47,843 nucleotides of DNA, taken from Verrucomicrobiota bacterium. GTDB taxonomy: Bacteria; Verrucomicrobiota; Verrucomicrobiia; Chthoniobacterales; UBA10450. Location: contig QHMY01000041.1 in NCBI GenBank assembly GCA_003218305.1, positions 1 through 47,843 of the forward strand, written 5' to 3'. A program made the position numbers and the translations under genes. The notes under the pieces were generated by a model, which made no database searches, was not told where the DNA came from, and saw only the letters and a program-made list of their open reading frames with translations. Below are positions 26,537 through 35,014 of the stretch, in pieces (position 1 is the stretch's first letter; each line of letters opens with the position of its first letter).

Positions 26537-27205
26537 ATGAAACTTCTCCGCCGTTCTTTGTTCTGCCTCGGCGCCAGCGCTGCGTTATTCCTGACGAGCT
26601 GCGGCACGACGACCTCCTCGGTTTCGTCCGGGAATTATCGGGTCACGGCGCATCGCCCGCACAATCCATCCGCGGTGCGAGTAAAGGTTTCGCTCTCGCA
26701 GCAAAACGTTTACGTGATGGAAGGCGATCGCGTCCTGATGGCGGTCGCCACCACCGTCGGGATTCCGGCCAAGCCCACGCCGAAGGGAAACTTCACCATT
26801 TATTCCAAGCAGGAGCACAAGCGATCGGGCTCGTATGGATTCCGGGTCCAGGGCGACCGGATCATCCCTGCCGAAGCGGGCGCGAATATCCCGGGTCGCT
26901 ATGTCGGTTACCCGATGGGCTATTGGTGTGAGTTCGCTCCGGCCTACGGCTTTCATCAAGGCTATGTGCACCTGCGCCCGCGCAGTCATGGCTGCGTTCG
27001 TTTGAAGGGCGAGGCGGCGGCGAAGTTCTGGGCTCTGGTGAAGGTCGGGACACCGGTGAACATCGCCGAAACCCAGCCGGAAGACGCAACGATCGGGCCG
27101 AAGATCCAGCGCGTCGATGATTCCAAGACGCCGGACCCGCCGAATAGCGTCGCGATTTCAGAAGCCGCGTTCCAGAAGCCGAGCGGACCTGTATTCGACG
27201 ATTAG
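26537..27205 (+). CDS. L,D-transpeptidase (YkuD) lipoprotein
   Basis: 222 aa; lipobox FLTSC; 'RSHGCVRLKGEAAAKFW' catalytic motif. Confidence 0.92.
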   Translation: MKLLRRSLFCLGASAALFLTSCGTTTSSVSSGNYRVTAHRPHNPSAVRVKVSLSQQNVYVMEGDRVLMAVATTVGIPAKPTPKGNFTIYSKQEHKRSGSYGFRVQGDRIIPAEAGANIPGRYVGYPMGYWCEFAPAYGFHQGYVHLRPRSHGCVRLKGEAAAKFWALVKVGTPVNIAETQPEDATIGPKIQRVDDSKTPDPPNSVAISEAAFQKPSGPVFDD

Positions 27206-27273
27206 CGCATTTGCAGCCTGCCGACCAGGAGACGGGGAAGGGTGTGAGCCGCCTTCTGCCTCCTCCGTTTTGC

Positions 27274-27348
27274 TGTAGCCGCTTCGCTGTGCGAAGCGCT
27301 GGGATGAAGCGTCGCCGAGCTCACGTCGCCCACAGGGCGACGGCTACA
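27274..27348. repeat. REP-like structured repeat
   Basis: TGTAGCCGCTTCGCTGTGCGAAGCG...CGTCGCCCACAGGGCGACGGCTACA: an outer inverted repeat and two internal hairpins. Confidence 0.65.
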
Positions 27349-27438
27349 GACCTTGCCCGAGCATCCCGTCACGAACTTTGGAGTCTAAGCGATGATGATT
27401 GACAAAGCTGCTCGGCTACGCTTTTCCATTGAATACCT

Positions 27439-28044
27439 ATGCAACATCTCTCGCGTCTCCTTCTCTGTCTCGGCGCTACGGCAACTTTGTTTTTAACGGC
27501 CTGCGGAACCACCTCCAGCGTCTCTTCCGGGAATTATCGCGTGACGGCCCATCGCCCGCACGATCCTTCCAAAGTGGAAGTCAAACTGTCCCTCTCGACG
27601 CAAAATCTTTACGTGATGGAAGGTGATCGCCTGTTGATGGCGGTCCAAGGCAATGTCGGCAAACCCGGCGACGCGACTCCGACGGGCAATTTCACCATCT
27701 ATAACAAGGAGAAAAAGCGGCGCCGCGCCAGCGAGCCCGATCGGGGTTACCCGATGGCTTATTGGTGTGAGTTCAAACCGGCGTATGGCTTTCACGAAGG
27801 ATTCGTTCATCCCTACCCGCATACCCATGGGTGTGTCCGGCTCCATCGCGAAGCGGCCGCCCGGCTTTTCGAGTTGGCCCGAATTGGCACGCCGGTGCAC
27901 ATAGCAAACTCTTTGCCCGAAGACGCCAAGTATGGCAGCCAGGTTACCAGACTCGATCAAAGCCGCGACCCGGACCCGCCCCGCTCTTACATGATGTCGG
28001 ATGCCTGGTTCAAGGATCCTCCGGGACCGCTCCTGGTCGATTGA
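27439..28044 (+). CDS. L,D-transpeptidase (YkuD) lipoprotein, tandem paralog
   Basis: 201 aa; lipobox FLTAC; 'HTHGCVRLHREAAARLFEL'. Confidence 0.92.
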   Translation: MQHLSRLLLCLGATATLFLTACGTTSSVSSGNYRVTAHRPHDPSKVEVKLSLSTQNLYVMEGDRLLMAVQGNVGKPGDATPTGNFTIYNKEKKRRRASEPDRGYPMAYWCEFKPAYGFHEGFVHPYPHTHGCVRLHREAAARLFELARIGTPVHIANSLPEDAKYGSQVTRLDQSRDPDPPRSYMMSDAWFKDPPGPLLVD

Positions 28045-28123
28045 TTTTGGGTCGAGAAACAGGGACCTTCCGTCGGAGTCGCTGTCCCTCGGAAACAGGT
28101 GTAATGTCTGGTCGATCCAAGCC

Positions 28124-29362
28124 ATGAGCACGAATCTCATCTCCAGCGGCACGACGGCGCGCGAGAAAGTGAACCTGCGCACGCCGGAAGTAATGACGGC
28201 GGTGCAGGAGCAGGTCGAGTCGCATTATCGCAGCGACATCGTCGACAAGGTGCGCCGCGCCGGGGGCATCCTGGCCTTTGGCGACGTGACGGTGCGTTTG
28301 GCCAAGCAATTCGGCTTCTGTTACGGCGTCGAGCGCGCCATCGATCTGGCTTACGCGGCGCGCAAAGTTTTCAAAGACCGCCGGCTTTTCATCGTGGGTG
28401 AGATCATTCACAACCCCGAGGTCAACGAACAGATTTCTTCCCTGGGCATCAAGAACCTGATGGGGAAGAACAAGCAGGCCGATATTGCCGACCTGCAGCC
28501 GGAAGATGTCGTGATTGTCCCCGCGTTTGGGACCGAGCTGGCTACCCTGGAGCAAATCAAGGAGCGCGGTTGCCAGATCGTGGACACGACGTGCGGTGAC
28601 GTGATGAGTGTCTGGAAGCGGGTGCGCAAATATGCGAGCGAATCCGCAACTTCGATCATTCATGGCAAGGCCGAGCACGAAGAAACCAAAGCCACCAGCT
28701 CGCGCGCGCTCGGTAACGGGAAGGGACATTATCTCGTGGTCCTCACCCTGGCTGAGACCGATTATGTTTGCGATTACATCCGGCAAGGAGGCGATAAGCA
28801 GGCTTTCCTGGAGAAATTCCGGAACGCGCATTCTCCCGGATTCGATCCTGATTTGCATTTGCGAACGGTGGGGGTGGCGAACCAGACCACCATGTTGCGC
28901 GGCGAGACCGAAGAAGTGCAGCGCCGCATTCGACAGGCCATCGTGGATCGCGACGGACCGCAGCTTGCGGCTACGAACTTCCGCTTCTTCGACACCATTT
29001 GCGGCGCCACGCAGGAACGACAGGACGCGTTGCGCGAACTTCTCGATGTCCGGATGAACCTGTTGCTCGTCGTGGGCGGCTATAACAGTTCTAACACGTC
29101 GCACCTGGCCGAGATGGGTGAGGAAAAGCTGCCGACTTATTTCGTCCGGAACGCCTCGCGGTTGTTATCTGACCAAGAGATTCTGCATTACGATCTTCAC
29201 GCGAAGCAGGAGGTCATCGCGAAAAATTGGCTGCCGGCGGGGCCGATCGTGGTCGGCATCACGGCGGGGGCGTCCTGCCCGAATAATCTCATCGAAGAAA
29301 CGCTCGTGCGTCTTTTCGAGCTGCGCGGAGTGAAACGCGAACAGCTCGAGGCAGCGGCGTAG
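28124..29362 (+). CDS. ispH: 4-hydroxy-3-methylbut-2-enyl diphosphate reductase
   Basis: 412 aa from ATG 28124; 'QFGFCYGVERAIDLAY', 'EIIHNPEVNEQ', 'GGYNSSNTSHLAE', 'ITAGASCPNNLIEETL'. Confidence 0.95.
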   Translation: MSTNLISSGTTAREKVNLRTPEVMTAVQEQVESHYRSDIVDKVRRAGGILAFGDVTVRLAKQFGFCYGVERAIDLAYAARKVFKDRRLFIVGEIIHNPEVNEQISSLGIKNLMGKNKQADIADLQPEDVVIVPAFGTELATLEQIKERGCQIVDTTCGDVMSVWKRVRKYASESATSIIHGKAEHEETKATSSRALGNGKGHYLVVLTLAETDYVCDYIRQGGDKQAFLEKFRNAHSPGFDPDLHLRTVGVANQTTMLRGETEEVQRRIRQAIVDRDGPQLAATNFRFFDTICGATQERQDALRELLDVRMNLLLVVGGYNSSNTSHLAEMGEEKLPTYFVRNASRLLSDQEILHYDLHAKQEVIAKNWLPAGPIVVGITAGASCPNNLIEETLVRLFELRGVKREQLEAAA

Positions 29363-29363
29363 C

Positions 29364-30284
29364 TTACAGCGATTCGCGCTGCGCGAAGGCAGCGGCCCGC
29401 TCGAGCGACTCGCGCGCTTCCGGAAGGACGGGCGTCGATTCCTGCCAGCCGTGGGGGAGACCCGCCGAGACATTGAGTTCAACTTTATTGCCCGCTTCCG
29501 CCCAATGCTGGCGCATTTGCAACGCTTCGGGATGGAGCAGCTCTGTGTCGCTCACTTCGATCAGCAACGGTGGCAAACCAGCCAGATTCGCGAAGAGCGG
29601 CGAAGCGAGGCCGTAGCGCGGATCGGTCCCTTGCAAATAGGCATCGGCGTAGGCGCGGAAACTTTCCGCGTAAAACATGTCGCAAAGATGTTCGCGGGCA
29701 CGCAGTTGCGGTTCGCGTCCGAAAGTTAGATCGACCCATGGAGAAAAGGTCAGGATCGATGACGGCAGGGGCAAACCGAGATCGCGCGCATTGATGGCGA
29801 GGGCAATGGCAAGGCCGCCGCCCGCCGAATCGCCAGCGAAAACAAAACGGCGCCCTGCCGATTTCGCGCACAAGTGGCAATAGACCCTCAGTACATCCTC
29901 GAGCGCCGCCGGAAACGGGTGTTCCGGGGCAAGGCGATAGTCCGGCGCGTAGCATTCCGCCTTCAACAGGCGCGTCAGAGTGACGGTGTTTGGCCGATGC
30001 GTTTGCGGCGAGCAACAGACATATCCGCCCCCGTGCAAATAGAGCAGGATGGTGTCGCTTGTCTCCCGCCAGCGCAGACGCTCGCACGGGACGCCGTCTA
30101 CGGACGCATTTTCGATCGTGATCCCCGCCCGCCAACCCCACGCCATGCACAATGGGCGCGGCAAACCCATGATGCGCCTGACTTGTCGCGCCAGACCGGC
30201 GTGCGTCGGCGCCGGTCGACGTTTGGTAAAAATTCGATAAAGAACGCCCGCAATTTTTCCCCGGAGGCTGCGTTTCGTTCGCAT
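29364..30284 (-). CDS. Alpha/beta hydrolase (HSL-type esterase/lipase)
   Basis: 306 aa; 'LYLHGGGYVCCSPQTHR' and 'GDSAGGGLAIALA'. Confidence 0.92.
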   Translation of the reverse strand: MRTKRSLRGKIAGVLYRIFTKRRPAPTHAGLARQVRRIMGLPRPLCMAWGWRAGITIENASVDGVPCERLRWRETSDTILLYLHGGGYVCCSPQTHRPNTVTLTRLLKAECYAPDYRLAPEHPFPAALEDVLRVYCHLCAKSAGRRFVFAGDSAGGGLAIALAINARDLGLPLPSSILTFSPWVDLTFGREPQLRAREHLCDMFYAESFRAYADAYLQGTDPRYGLASPLFANLAGLPPLLIEVSDTELLHPEALQMRQHWAEAGNKVELNVSAGLPHGWQESTPVLPEARESLERAAAFAQRESL

Positions 30285-30339
30285 CAGCTAATCTAGCGCG
30301 GCCAGCGCGATTCAACCTCGGCGCACGAATCTATTTCGT

Positions 30340-31179
30340 ATGCGTGCAATCTGGAAAGGAAGTATCAGTTTCGGCTTGGTCAACATTCCGATTGCTCTTT
30401 ACCCGGCGACACGCCGGGAAGAGCTGAAATTTCGGCTGCTGCGGGCGAAGGATCACAGCCCGGTCAATTACAAGCGGGTGGCGGAAAAGGACGGCAAAGA
30501 GGTGCCGTGGGATCAGATCGTCAAAGGATTCGAATACGAGAAGGGAAAGTTCGTCGTCTTGAACGAAAAGGATTTTCAGCGGGTCGATCTCGAGGCGACC
30601 CAGACGATCGACATCCAGGACTTTGTCGAGCTGGAGGAAATCGACCCGATGTATTTCTACAAGCCGTATTATCTCGAGGCGCAGAAAGGCGGCGACAAAG
30701 CCTACGTGCTCCTCCGCGAAGCGCTGGCCGATGGCAAGAAGGTGGGGATTGCTAAGGTTGTGATCAAGACTCGGCAGTATCTGGCCGGGGTGAAGGCGGC
30801 GAAGAATGCGCTCGTCCTGGAGTTGATGCATTTTGCCGAGGAATTGGTGGACTCCGAAAAATTGAACCTCCCGAAAAAACTGGAGGCAGGGAAGCGGGAA
30901 AAAGAAATGGCTAAGAAGCTAGTGGAGAGCATGAGCTCGAAGTGGGATCCCGAGAAATACCGCGACGATTATCGCGAGGCGCTGATGGAAGTGATTGAGG
31001 AAAAGGTCGAGTCGGGCGGAGAAGAGATCGAGGAGAAGGCGAAGCCGAAGAAGGAGTCCACCAAAGTGATCGACCTGGTGGCGGTGCTGCAGGAGAGCCT
31101 GGCGAAAGCGCAAGGCGGCAAGAAGAAAAAGAGCGCGGCGAAGCGGACGGTGAAGCATCACGCGAAGAAGGCGGCGTAG
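30340..31179 (+). CDS. ku: Ku protein (non-homologous end joining)
   Basis: 279 aa; MRAIWKGSISFGLVNIPIALYPATRREELKFRLL...; basic Lys-rich C-terminus. Confidence 0.95.
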   Translation: MRAIWKGSISFGLVNIPIALYPATRREELKFRLLRAKDHSPVNYKRVAEKDGKEVPWDQIVKGFEYEKGKFVVLNEKDFQRVDLEATQTIDIQDFVELEEIDPMYFYKPYYLEAQKGGDKAYVLLREALADGKKVGIAKVVIKTRQYLAGVKAAKNALVLELMHFAEELVDSEKLNLPKKLEAGKREKEMAKKLVESMSSKWDPEKYRDDYREALMEVIEEKVESGGEEIEEKAKPKKESTKVIDLVAVLQESLAKAQGGKKKKSAAKRTVKHHAKKAA

Positions 31180-31218
31180 GGTCGTCGCGCTTCGGACCAG
31201 ATGGCGCAACGAACGACT

Positions 31219-31596
31219 TGTCATCCCGAGCCGCGCAGACGGCGAGGGACCTCACCCACCGCGATCGAACAGCTCTTGCCCCAAATCTTTCCACAGCGGA
31301 TTCAGCGTCCGCACCAGCGCAGTTTTCTTTTCACACCGCCAACCCTTGATCACCTTCTCCCGCGTGATGGTATCGCGAATGTCGCGGTAGTCTTCGTAGT
31401 AAACGAGACGGTTCAGCTTGTACTGCTTCGTGAAACCCTTAACGGTCCCGGTCTTGTGCTCCCAAACTCGGCGCTGTGAGATCTTTGGTCACGCCGGTGT
31501 ACAACACGACTCGACTGCGATTGGTCATCATATAAACGAAGAACGTCTTCATTCCATTGGTGGGGTCCCTCGCCGTCTGCGCGGCTCGGGATGACA
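31219..31596. mobile_element. Inverted-repeat element (copy D) enclosing a GIY-YIG nuclease gene
   Basis: 38-bp ends (31219-31256 and 31559-31596) are inverted repeats with one mismatch and have the same sequence as the MITE-like copies A-C. Confidence 0.8.
31252..31552 (-). pseudogene. GIY-YIG (COG2827-like) nuclease, one-base frameshift
   Basis: MKTFFVYMMTNRSRVVLYTGVTKDLT (31552-31475), one extra base at about 31474, then RRVWEHKTGTVKGFTKQYKLNRLVYYEDYRDIRDTITREKVIKGWRCEKKTALVRTLNPLWKDLGQELFDRGG* ending at 31252. Confidence 0.82.
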
Positions 31597-31610
31597 CGCT
31601 TCTCTACGCT

Positions 31611-32069
31611 CTATGATTTTAGTTCGCTCAGCGCGTCGGCGATGGCGTTCTGGAGGAGCCGCGGTCCGGAACCACCAACTCCCACATCCACCGATTCCAG
31701 CCGTCGAATCAGGTCGATGACTTCGCGGCGCGGGTAAGGCCCGCCTGCGGCGGCGCAAAAGTGGGTGCGGCAACCAAAGGGTCGGGATTCGTAGATAATG
31801 CAGTTGCCAGTGGCGGGGTCGAGCATCGGACAAGCGCCCGCCGGGTGCTCGGGCATTTCCCGGCGGCCGCTCGCCCGGAGCGCCTTGGCCGCCAGCAAAG
31901 CCTCACCCTTCGTCAGAAAGGGGGTGCGGCCGGTCAGTTTGAAATGACAGCATTCCTTGAGACGCACGCAATCGCGCTGGATGGGACGCAGCGAAAGATC
32001 GGCATAGACCTGGCGCACTTCCTCCGTCGCACGGCGAAGATCTTGCGTGGGGGCGGGCCGAGGTTTCAT
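31611..32069 (-). CDS. YkgJ-like cysteine-cluster protein
   Basis: The ORF extends to 32129; M at 32069 (MKPRPAPTQDLRRATEEVRQVYADLSLRPIQRDCVRLKECCHFKLTGRTPFLTKGEA) fits the end of the upstream gene; Cys pattern C-x5-CC ... CPMLDPATGNCIIYESRPFGCRTHFC. Confidence 0.85.
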   Translation of the reverse strand: MKPRPAPTQDLRRATEEVRQVYADLSLRPIQRDCVRLKECCHFKLTGRTPFLTKGEALLAAKALRASGRREMPEHPAGACPMLDPATGNCIIYESRPFGCRTHFCAAAGGPYPRREVIDLIRRLESVDVGVGGSGPRLLQNAIADALSELKS

Positions 32070-33304
32070 GATGGCAAAGCTGGCGCACGATCGGCCATCG
32101 CATGTCCGGCGATCCATCCCGTCGTCCACGCTGCCTGGAAATTGAAGCCGCCCGTCACGCCATCAAGGTCGAGCAGTTCCCCGGCAAAATAAAGATGAGG
32201 CGTGATGCGGCTCTCCATCGTCTTGAAATTGACCTCGCGAAGACTCACTCCGCCGCAGGTGACAAACTCCTCTTTGTTGAGGGATTTTCCGTTCACCTCC
32301 AATTCTGTGTGAGTGAGGATCTGGGCCAGGGCCTGAGCGTTTGCGCGCGAGAGAGTCGTCCAGCGCGTCCCGAGATCGATGCCGGCAGCGAGCGCGAGCT
32401 GTTCCCAAAGACGCGCGGGGAGGGGAGCAAGAGGCGAATTAATCACGAGACGATTGGGGTTTGATTCCCGGAGCGATTGCAGATGAATCCGCAAGGCCTC
32501 CTGCGTGAAATCCGGCACCCAGTTAACGCGCAGGACGAAACGGTAATCGAGATCGTGCAACGCTCGCGCACCCCAGGCTGAAAATCGCAGGACGGCCGGA
32601 CCGCTGACGCCCTGATGAGTGATGAGCATCGGACCGCGCTCGCGCAGTTTCGCGGCGTGAAGCGAAACTTCGATATCGGGAACGGAAATGCCGGGCAGCA
32701 GACGGAGCCACGGTGTGGAGACATGCAGGGAAAAAAGGGACGGCACGGGCGGGACAATGGTGTGGCCGAGCGATTGCGCGATTTGGGCGCCAGCGATCGA
32801 ACGGGAACCCCCGGTGGCAAGCAGGAGTCGATCGCAATGGATTGTCCCGGCCTCGCGCGAACGCAACGCGAACGTGGCTGGTCCGCCGAGGATGGCTTCC
32901 TCGATTCCCGTACGGGGGAAGAGTCGGACTCCAGCCGCTCTAGCTTCGCCCAGCAGGCAGTCGATGATCGTCAGCGAAGAATCCGTCACCGGAAACATGC
33001 GGCCATCTGGCTCCGTCTTGAGCTGGACGCCGCGCGCTTCAAACCAGGCGACGGTGTCAGCCGGGGAGAATCGGTGCAGAGGGGAGATGAGGGCGCGTTC
33101 GCCGCGGGGGTAATGCTCGCTCAACGTCCGCGGATCGAAGCAGGCGTGAGTCACGTTGCAACGTCCGCCACCGGAGATTCGGACCTTGGTGAGGAATTCC
33201 GAGCCGCGTTCGTAGAGAGAGACCTCATTCTCCGGGTTGGCCCGGGCGCAGGCAATGGCCGCGAAAAATCCCGCCGCGCCCCCGCCGATGATCGCGATTT
33301 GCAC
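32066..33304 (-). CDS. HI0933-like NAD(P)/FAD-dependent oxidoreductase
   Basis: 412 aa; 'IIGGGAAGFFAAIACA', 'GGGRCNVTHA', 'FVTCGGVSLREVNFKTMES', 'LYFAGELLDLDGVTGGFNFQAAWTTGWIAG'. Confidence 0.93.
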   Translation of the reverse strand: MQIAIIGGGAAGFFAAIACARANPENEVSLYERGSEFLTKVRISGGGRCNVTHACFDPRTLSEHYPRGERALISPLHRFSPADTVAWFEARGVQLKTEPDGRMFPVTDSSLTIIDCLLGEARAAGVRLFPRTGIEEAILGGPATFALRSREAGTIHCDRLLLATGGSRSIAGAQIAQSLGHTIVPPVPSLFSLHVSTPWLRLLPGISVPDIEVSLHAAKLRERGPMLITHQGVSGPAVLRFSAWGARALHDLDYRFVLRVNWVPDFTQEALRIHLQSLRESNPNRLVINSPLAPLPARLWEQLALAAGIDLGTRWTTLSRANAQALAQILTHTELEVNGKSLNKEEFVTCGGVSLREVNFKTMESRITPHLYFAGELLDLDGVTGGFNFQAAWTTGWIAGHAMADRAPALPS

Positions 33305-33528
33305 GAGGCACCGTGATGCAGGTACGGGAAGTTACAACTCTTCCTCTTCCACCTCTTCCTCCGTATTCACGTCACTGAAAGAGTGAAGAGCAGTGGGAGA
33401 GGAAGAGGTAGCGGTTGAGCCAAGGAGGGGCGCTTTCCAAACCGCCCACTCTAAGACGGCGGCCTGGAGAACGCCGCTGCTTGATGGCTCTGCAACCAGC
33501 GACGCTGTCCAACGAGAATCTTGACACG

Positions 33529-33972
33529 ATGAAGAGCGGGAAACAGCCTGCGCTAATGAACTCTCTCAATCGCTTCACTGATCCGGTTTATTGCCTGATG
33601 CGTTTGCTGGTCGGGCTGATGTTCTTCTGTCATGGCGCGCAAAAAGTTCTCGGTATGTTCGCCAAGCCGGGACAGCCTCCCGGTCCGCCCGACATGTTGA
33701 CGACCGTCGGCGGATGGATCGAAGTCATTTGCGGCCTGCTAATCGCCATTGGATTGCTGATGCGTCCCGCCGCGTTTCTGGCCAGCGGCATGATGGCCGT
33801 CGCGTATTTCATGGCTCACGCCGGCAACGGATTCTTCCCGATCGTCAATCGGGGAGAAATGGCCGTGGTTTATACCTGGCTTTTCTTGTTCATGTTTTTC
33901 TATGGCCCCGGGCGATTCAGCGTCGATGCCATGATGCGGGGCGGATCTTCATCCGCGCCCTCGACAAGCTGA
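33529..33972 (+). CDS. DoxX family membrane protein
   Basis: The ORF is open from 33415; M at 33529 or 33556; 'YCLMRLLVGLMFFCHGAQKVLGMF...GGWIEVICGLLIAIG'. Confidence 0.87.
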   Translation: MKSGKQPALMNSLNRFTDPVYCLMRLLVGLMFFCHGAQKVLGMFAKPGQPPGPPDMLTTVGGWIEVICGLLIAIGLLMRPAAFLASGMMAVAYFMAHAGNGFFPIVNRGEMAVVYTWLFLFMFFYGPGRFSVDAMMRGGSSSAPSTS

Positions 33973-33995
33973 TCGAGCCGCACTCAATTCTATCC

Positions 33996-34772
33996 ATGAA
34001 ACGAATCTTCATTGCAGTCGCTTTCGCTTTCCTGGCTCAGACTCTTCCCGCGCAGGACTGGGCCAAGACGAAGCTGGAAAAGTCCACCCGCCATGGCGAG
34101 TGGATCGATTACAAATCAGGCGAGCGCACAATCAAAGCCTTCGTGGTGTATCCCGAACGGAAGGACAAGGCGCCGGTGGTCATCGTTATTCACGAGATCT
34201 TCGGGCTGACCGATTGGGTCCGCGGTGTGTGCGATCAACTCGCCGAATCCGGCGTGATCGCCATCGCGCCGGACATGCTCAGCGGGCAAACATTCTCAGA
34301 TGTAGATGGCGCGCGGAAGGCGATTTCGGGTCTGCCGAAGGAGCAGGTCAAGGCGGACCTGGATGCGACAGCGGAATATGCGATGACGAAAATTCCCGCG
34401 GCCAACGGTTCGGTGGCGGTCTGTGGTTTTTGCTGGGGCGGGGGAAAAACGTTCGAGTACGCGGTGGCAAATCCGAAACTGAAAGCGGCCTATTCCTTCT
34501 ACGGGACAGCGGTGGAGAACGCCGAGGACGCAACCAAGATCATGTGCCCGGTTTACGGGTTCTACGGCGAGAACGATGCCCGCGTGAATGCGACCATTCC
34601 GAAGGGGGAGGAACTGATGAAGGCTGCCGGCAAGAAGTACGAGCCCATCATCTACAAAGGCGCGGGCCACGGTTTCATGCGCGAAGGCGAATCGCCTACC
34701 GGGACGCCGGAGAACAAGAAGGCGCGCGACGATGCGTGGGCACGGTGGAAGACGTTGCTGAAGCAGCTCTAA
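33996..34772 (+). CDS. Dienelactone hydrolase family protein, exported
   Basis: ATG 33996, signal peptide MKRIFIAVAFAFLAQTLPAQ; 'VVIVIHEIFGLTDWVRGVCDQLAESG', 'VCGFCWGGG', 'YKGAGHGF'. Confidence 0.92.
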   Translation: MKRIFIAVAFAFLAQTLPAQDWAKTKLEKSTRHGEWIDYKSGERTIKAFVVYPERKDKAPVVIVIHEIFGLTDWVRGVCDQLAESGVIAIAPDMLSGQTFSDVDGARKAISGLPKEQVKADLDATAEYAMTKIPAANGSVAVCGFCWGGGKTFEYAVANPKLKAAYSFYGTAVENAEDATKIMCPVYGFYGENDARVNATIPKGEELMKAAGKKYEPIIYKGAGHGFMREGESPTGTPENKKARDDAWARWKTLLKQL

Positions 34773-34815
34773 CCGTTTCGTCCGCCGCGACAGCCCTATT
34801 CGTCGAGGGCGTACT

Positions 34816-35000
34816 GCGCTGTCATCCCGAGCCGCGCAGACGGCGAGGGACCTCTCAGTCGTGGCACACGTCACACAAATGACATGACGCGCTCCACGCC
34901 GAAGGCGCCGCCTTGTATCGCGATAGCGATTTACCCGCCTGTGAGGTCGGCGCTCCTCCCGGGTCGCGATCCCGGTCTGCGCGGCTCGGGATGACAGCGC
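34816..35000. mobile_element. Short inverted-repeat (MITE-like) element, copy E
   Basis: Perfect 26-bp inverted repeat: GCGCTGTCATCCCGAGCCGCGCAGAC (34816-34841) and GTCTGCGCGGCTCGGGATGACAGCGC (34975-35000). Confidence 0.88.
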
Positions 35001-35014
35001 TGTTTTAGTTTCGC

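Noticed and set aside
28010-29104. 364-aa minus-strand ORF antisense to ispH
   Set aside because: Shadow of the unmistakable ispH coding sequence.
33336-33412. CTCTTCCTCTTCCAC / GTGGGAGAGGAAGAG inverted purine-pyrimidine tract as a regulatory hairpin
   Set aside because: Low complexity, imperfect, and loop about 50 nt; insufficient support.
33591-34772. Long N-terminal extension of the dienelactone hydrolase ORF overlapping doxX
   Set aside because: The extension is out-of-frame translation of doxX; the signal peptide start at 33996 explains the gene.
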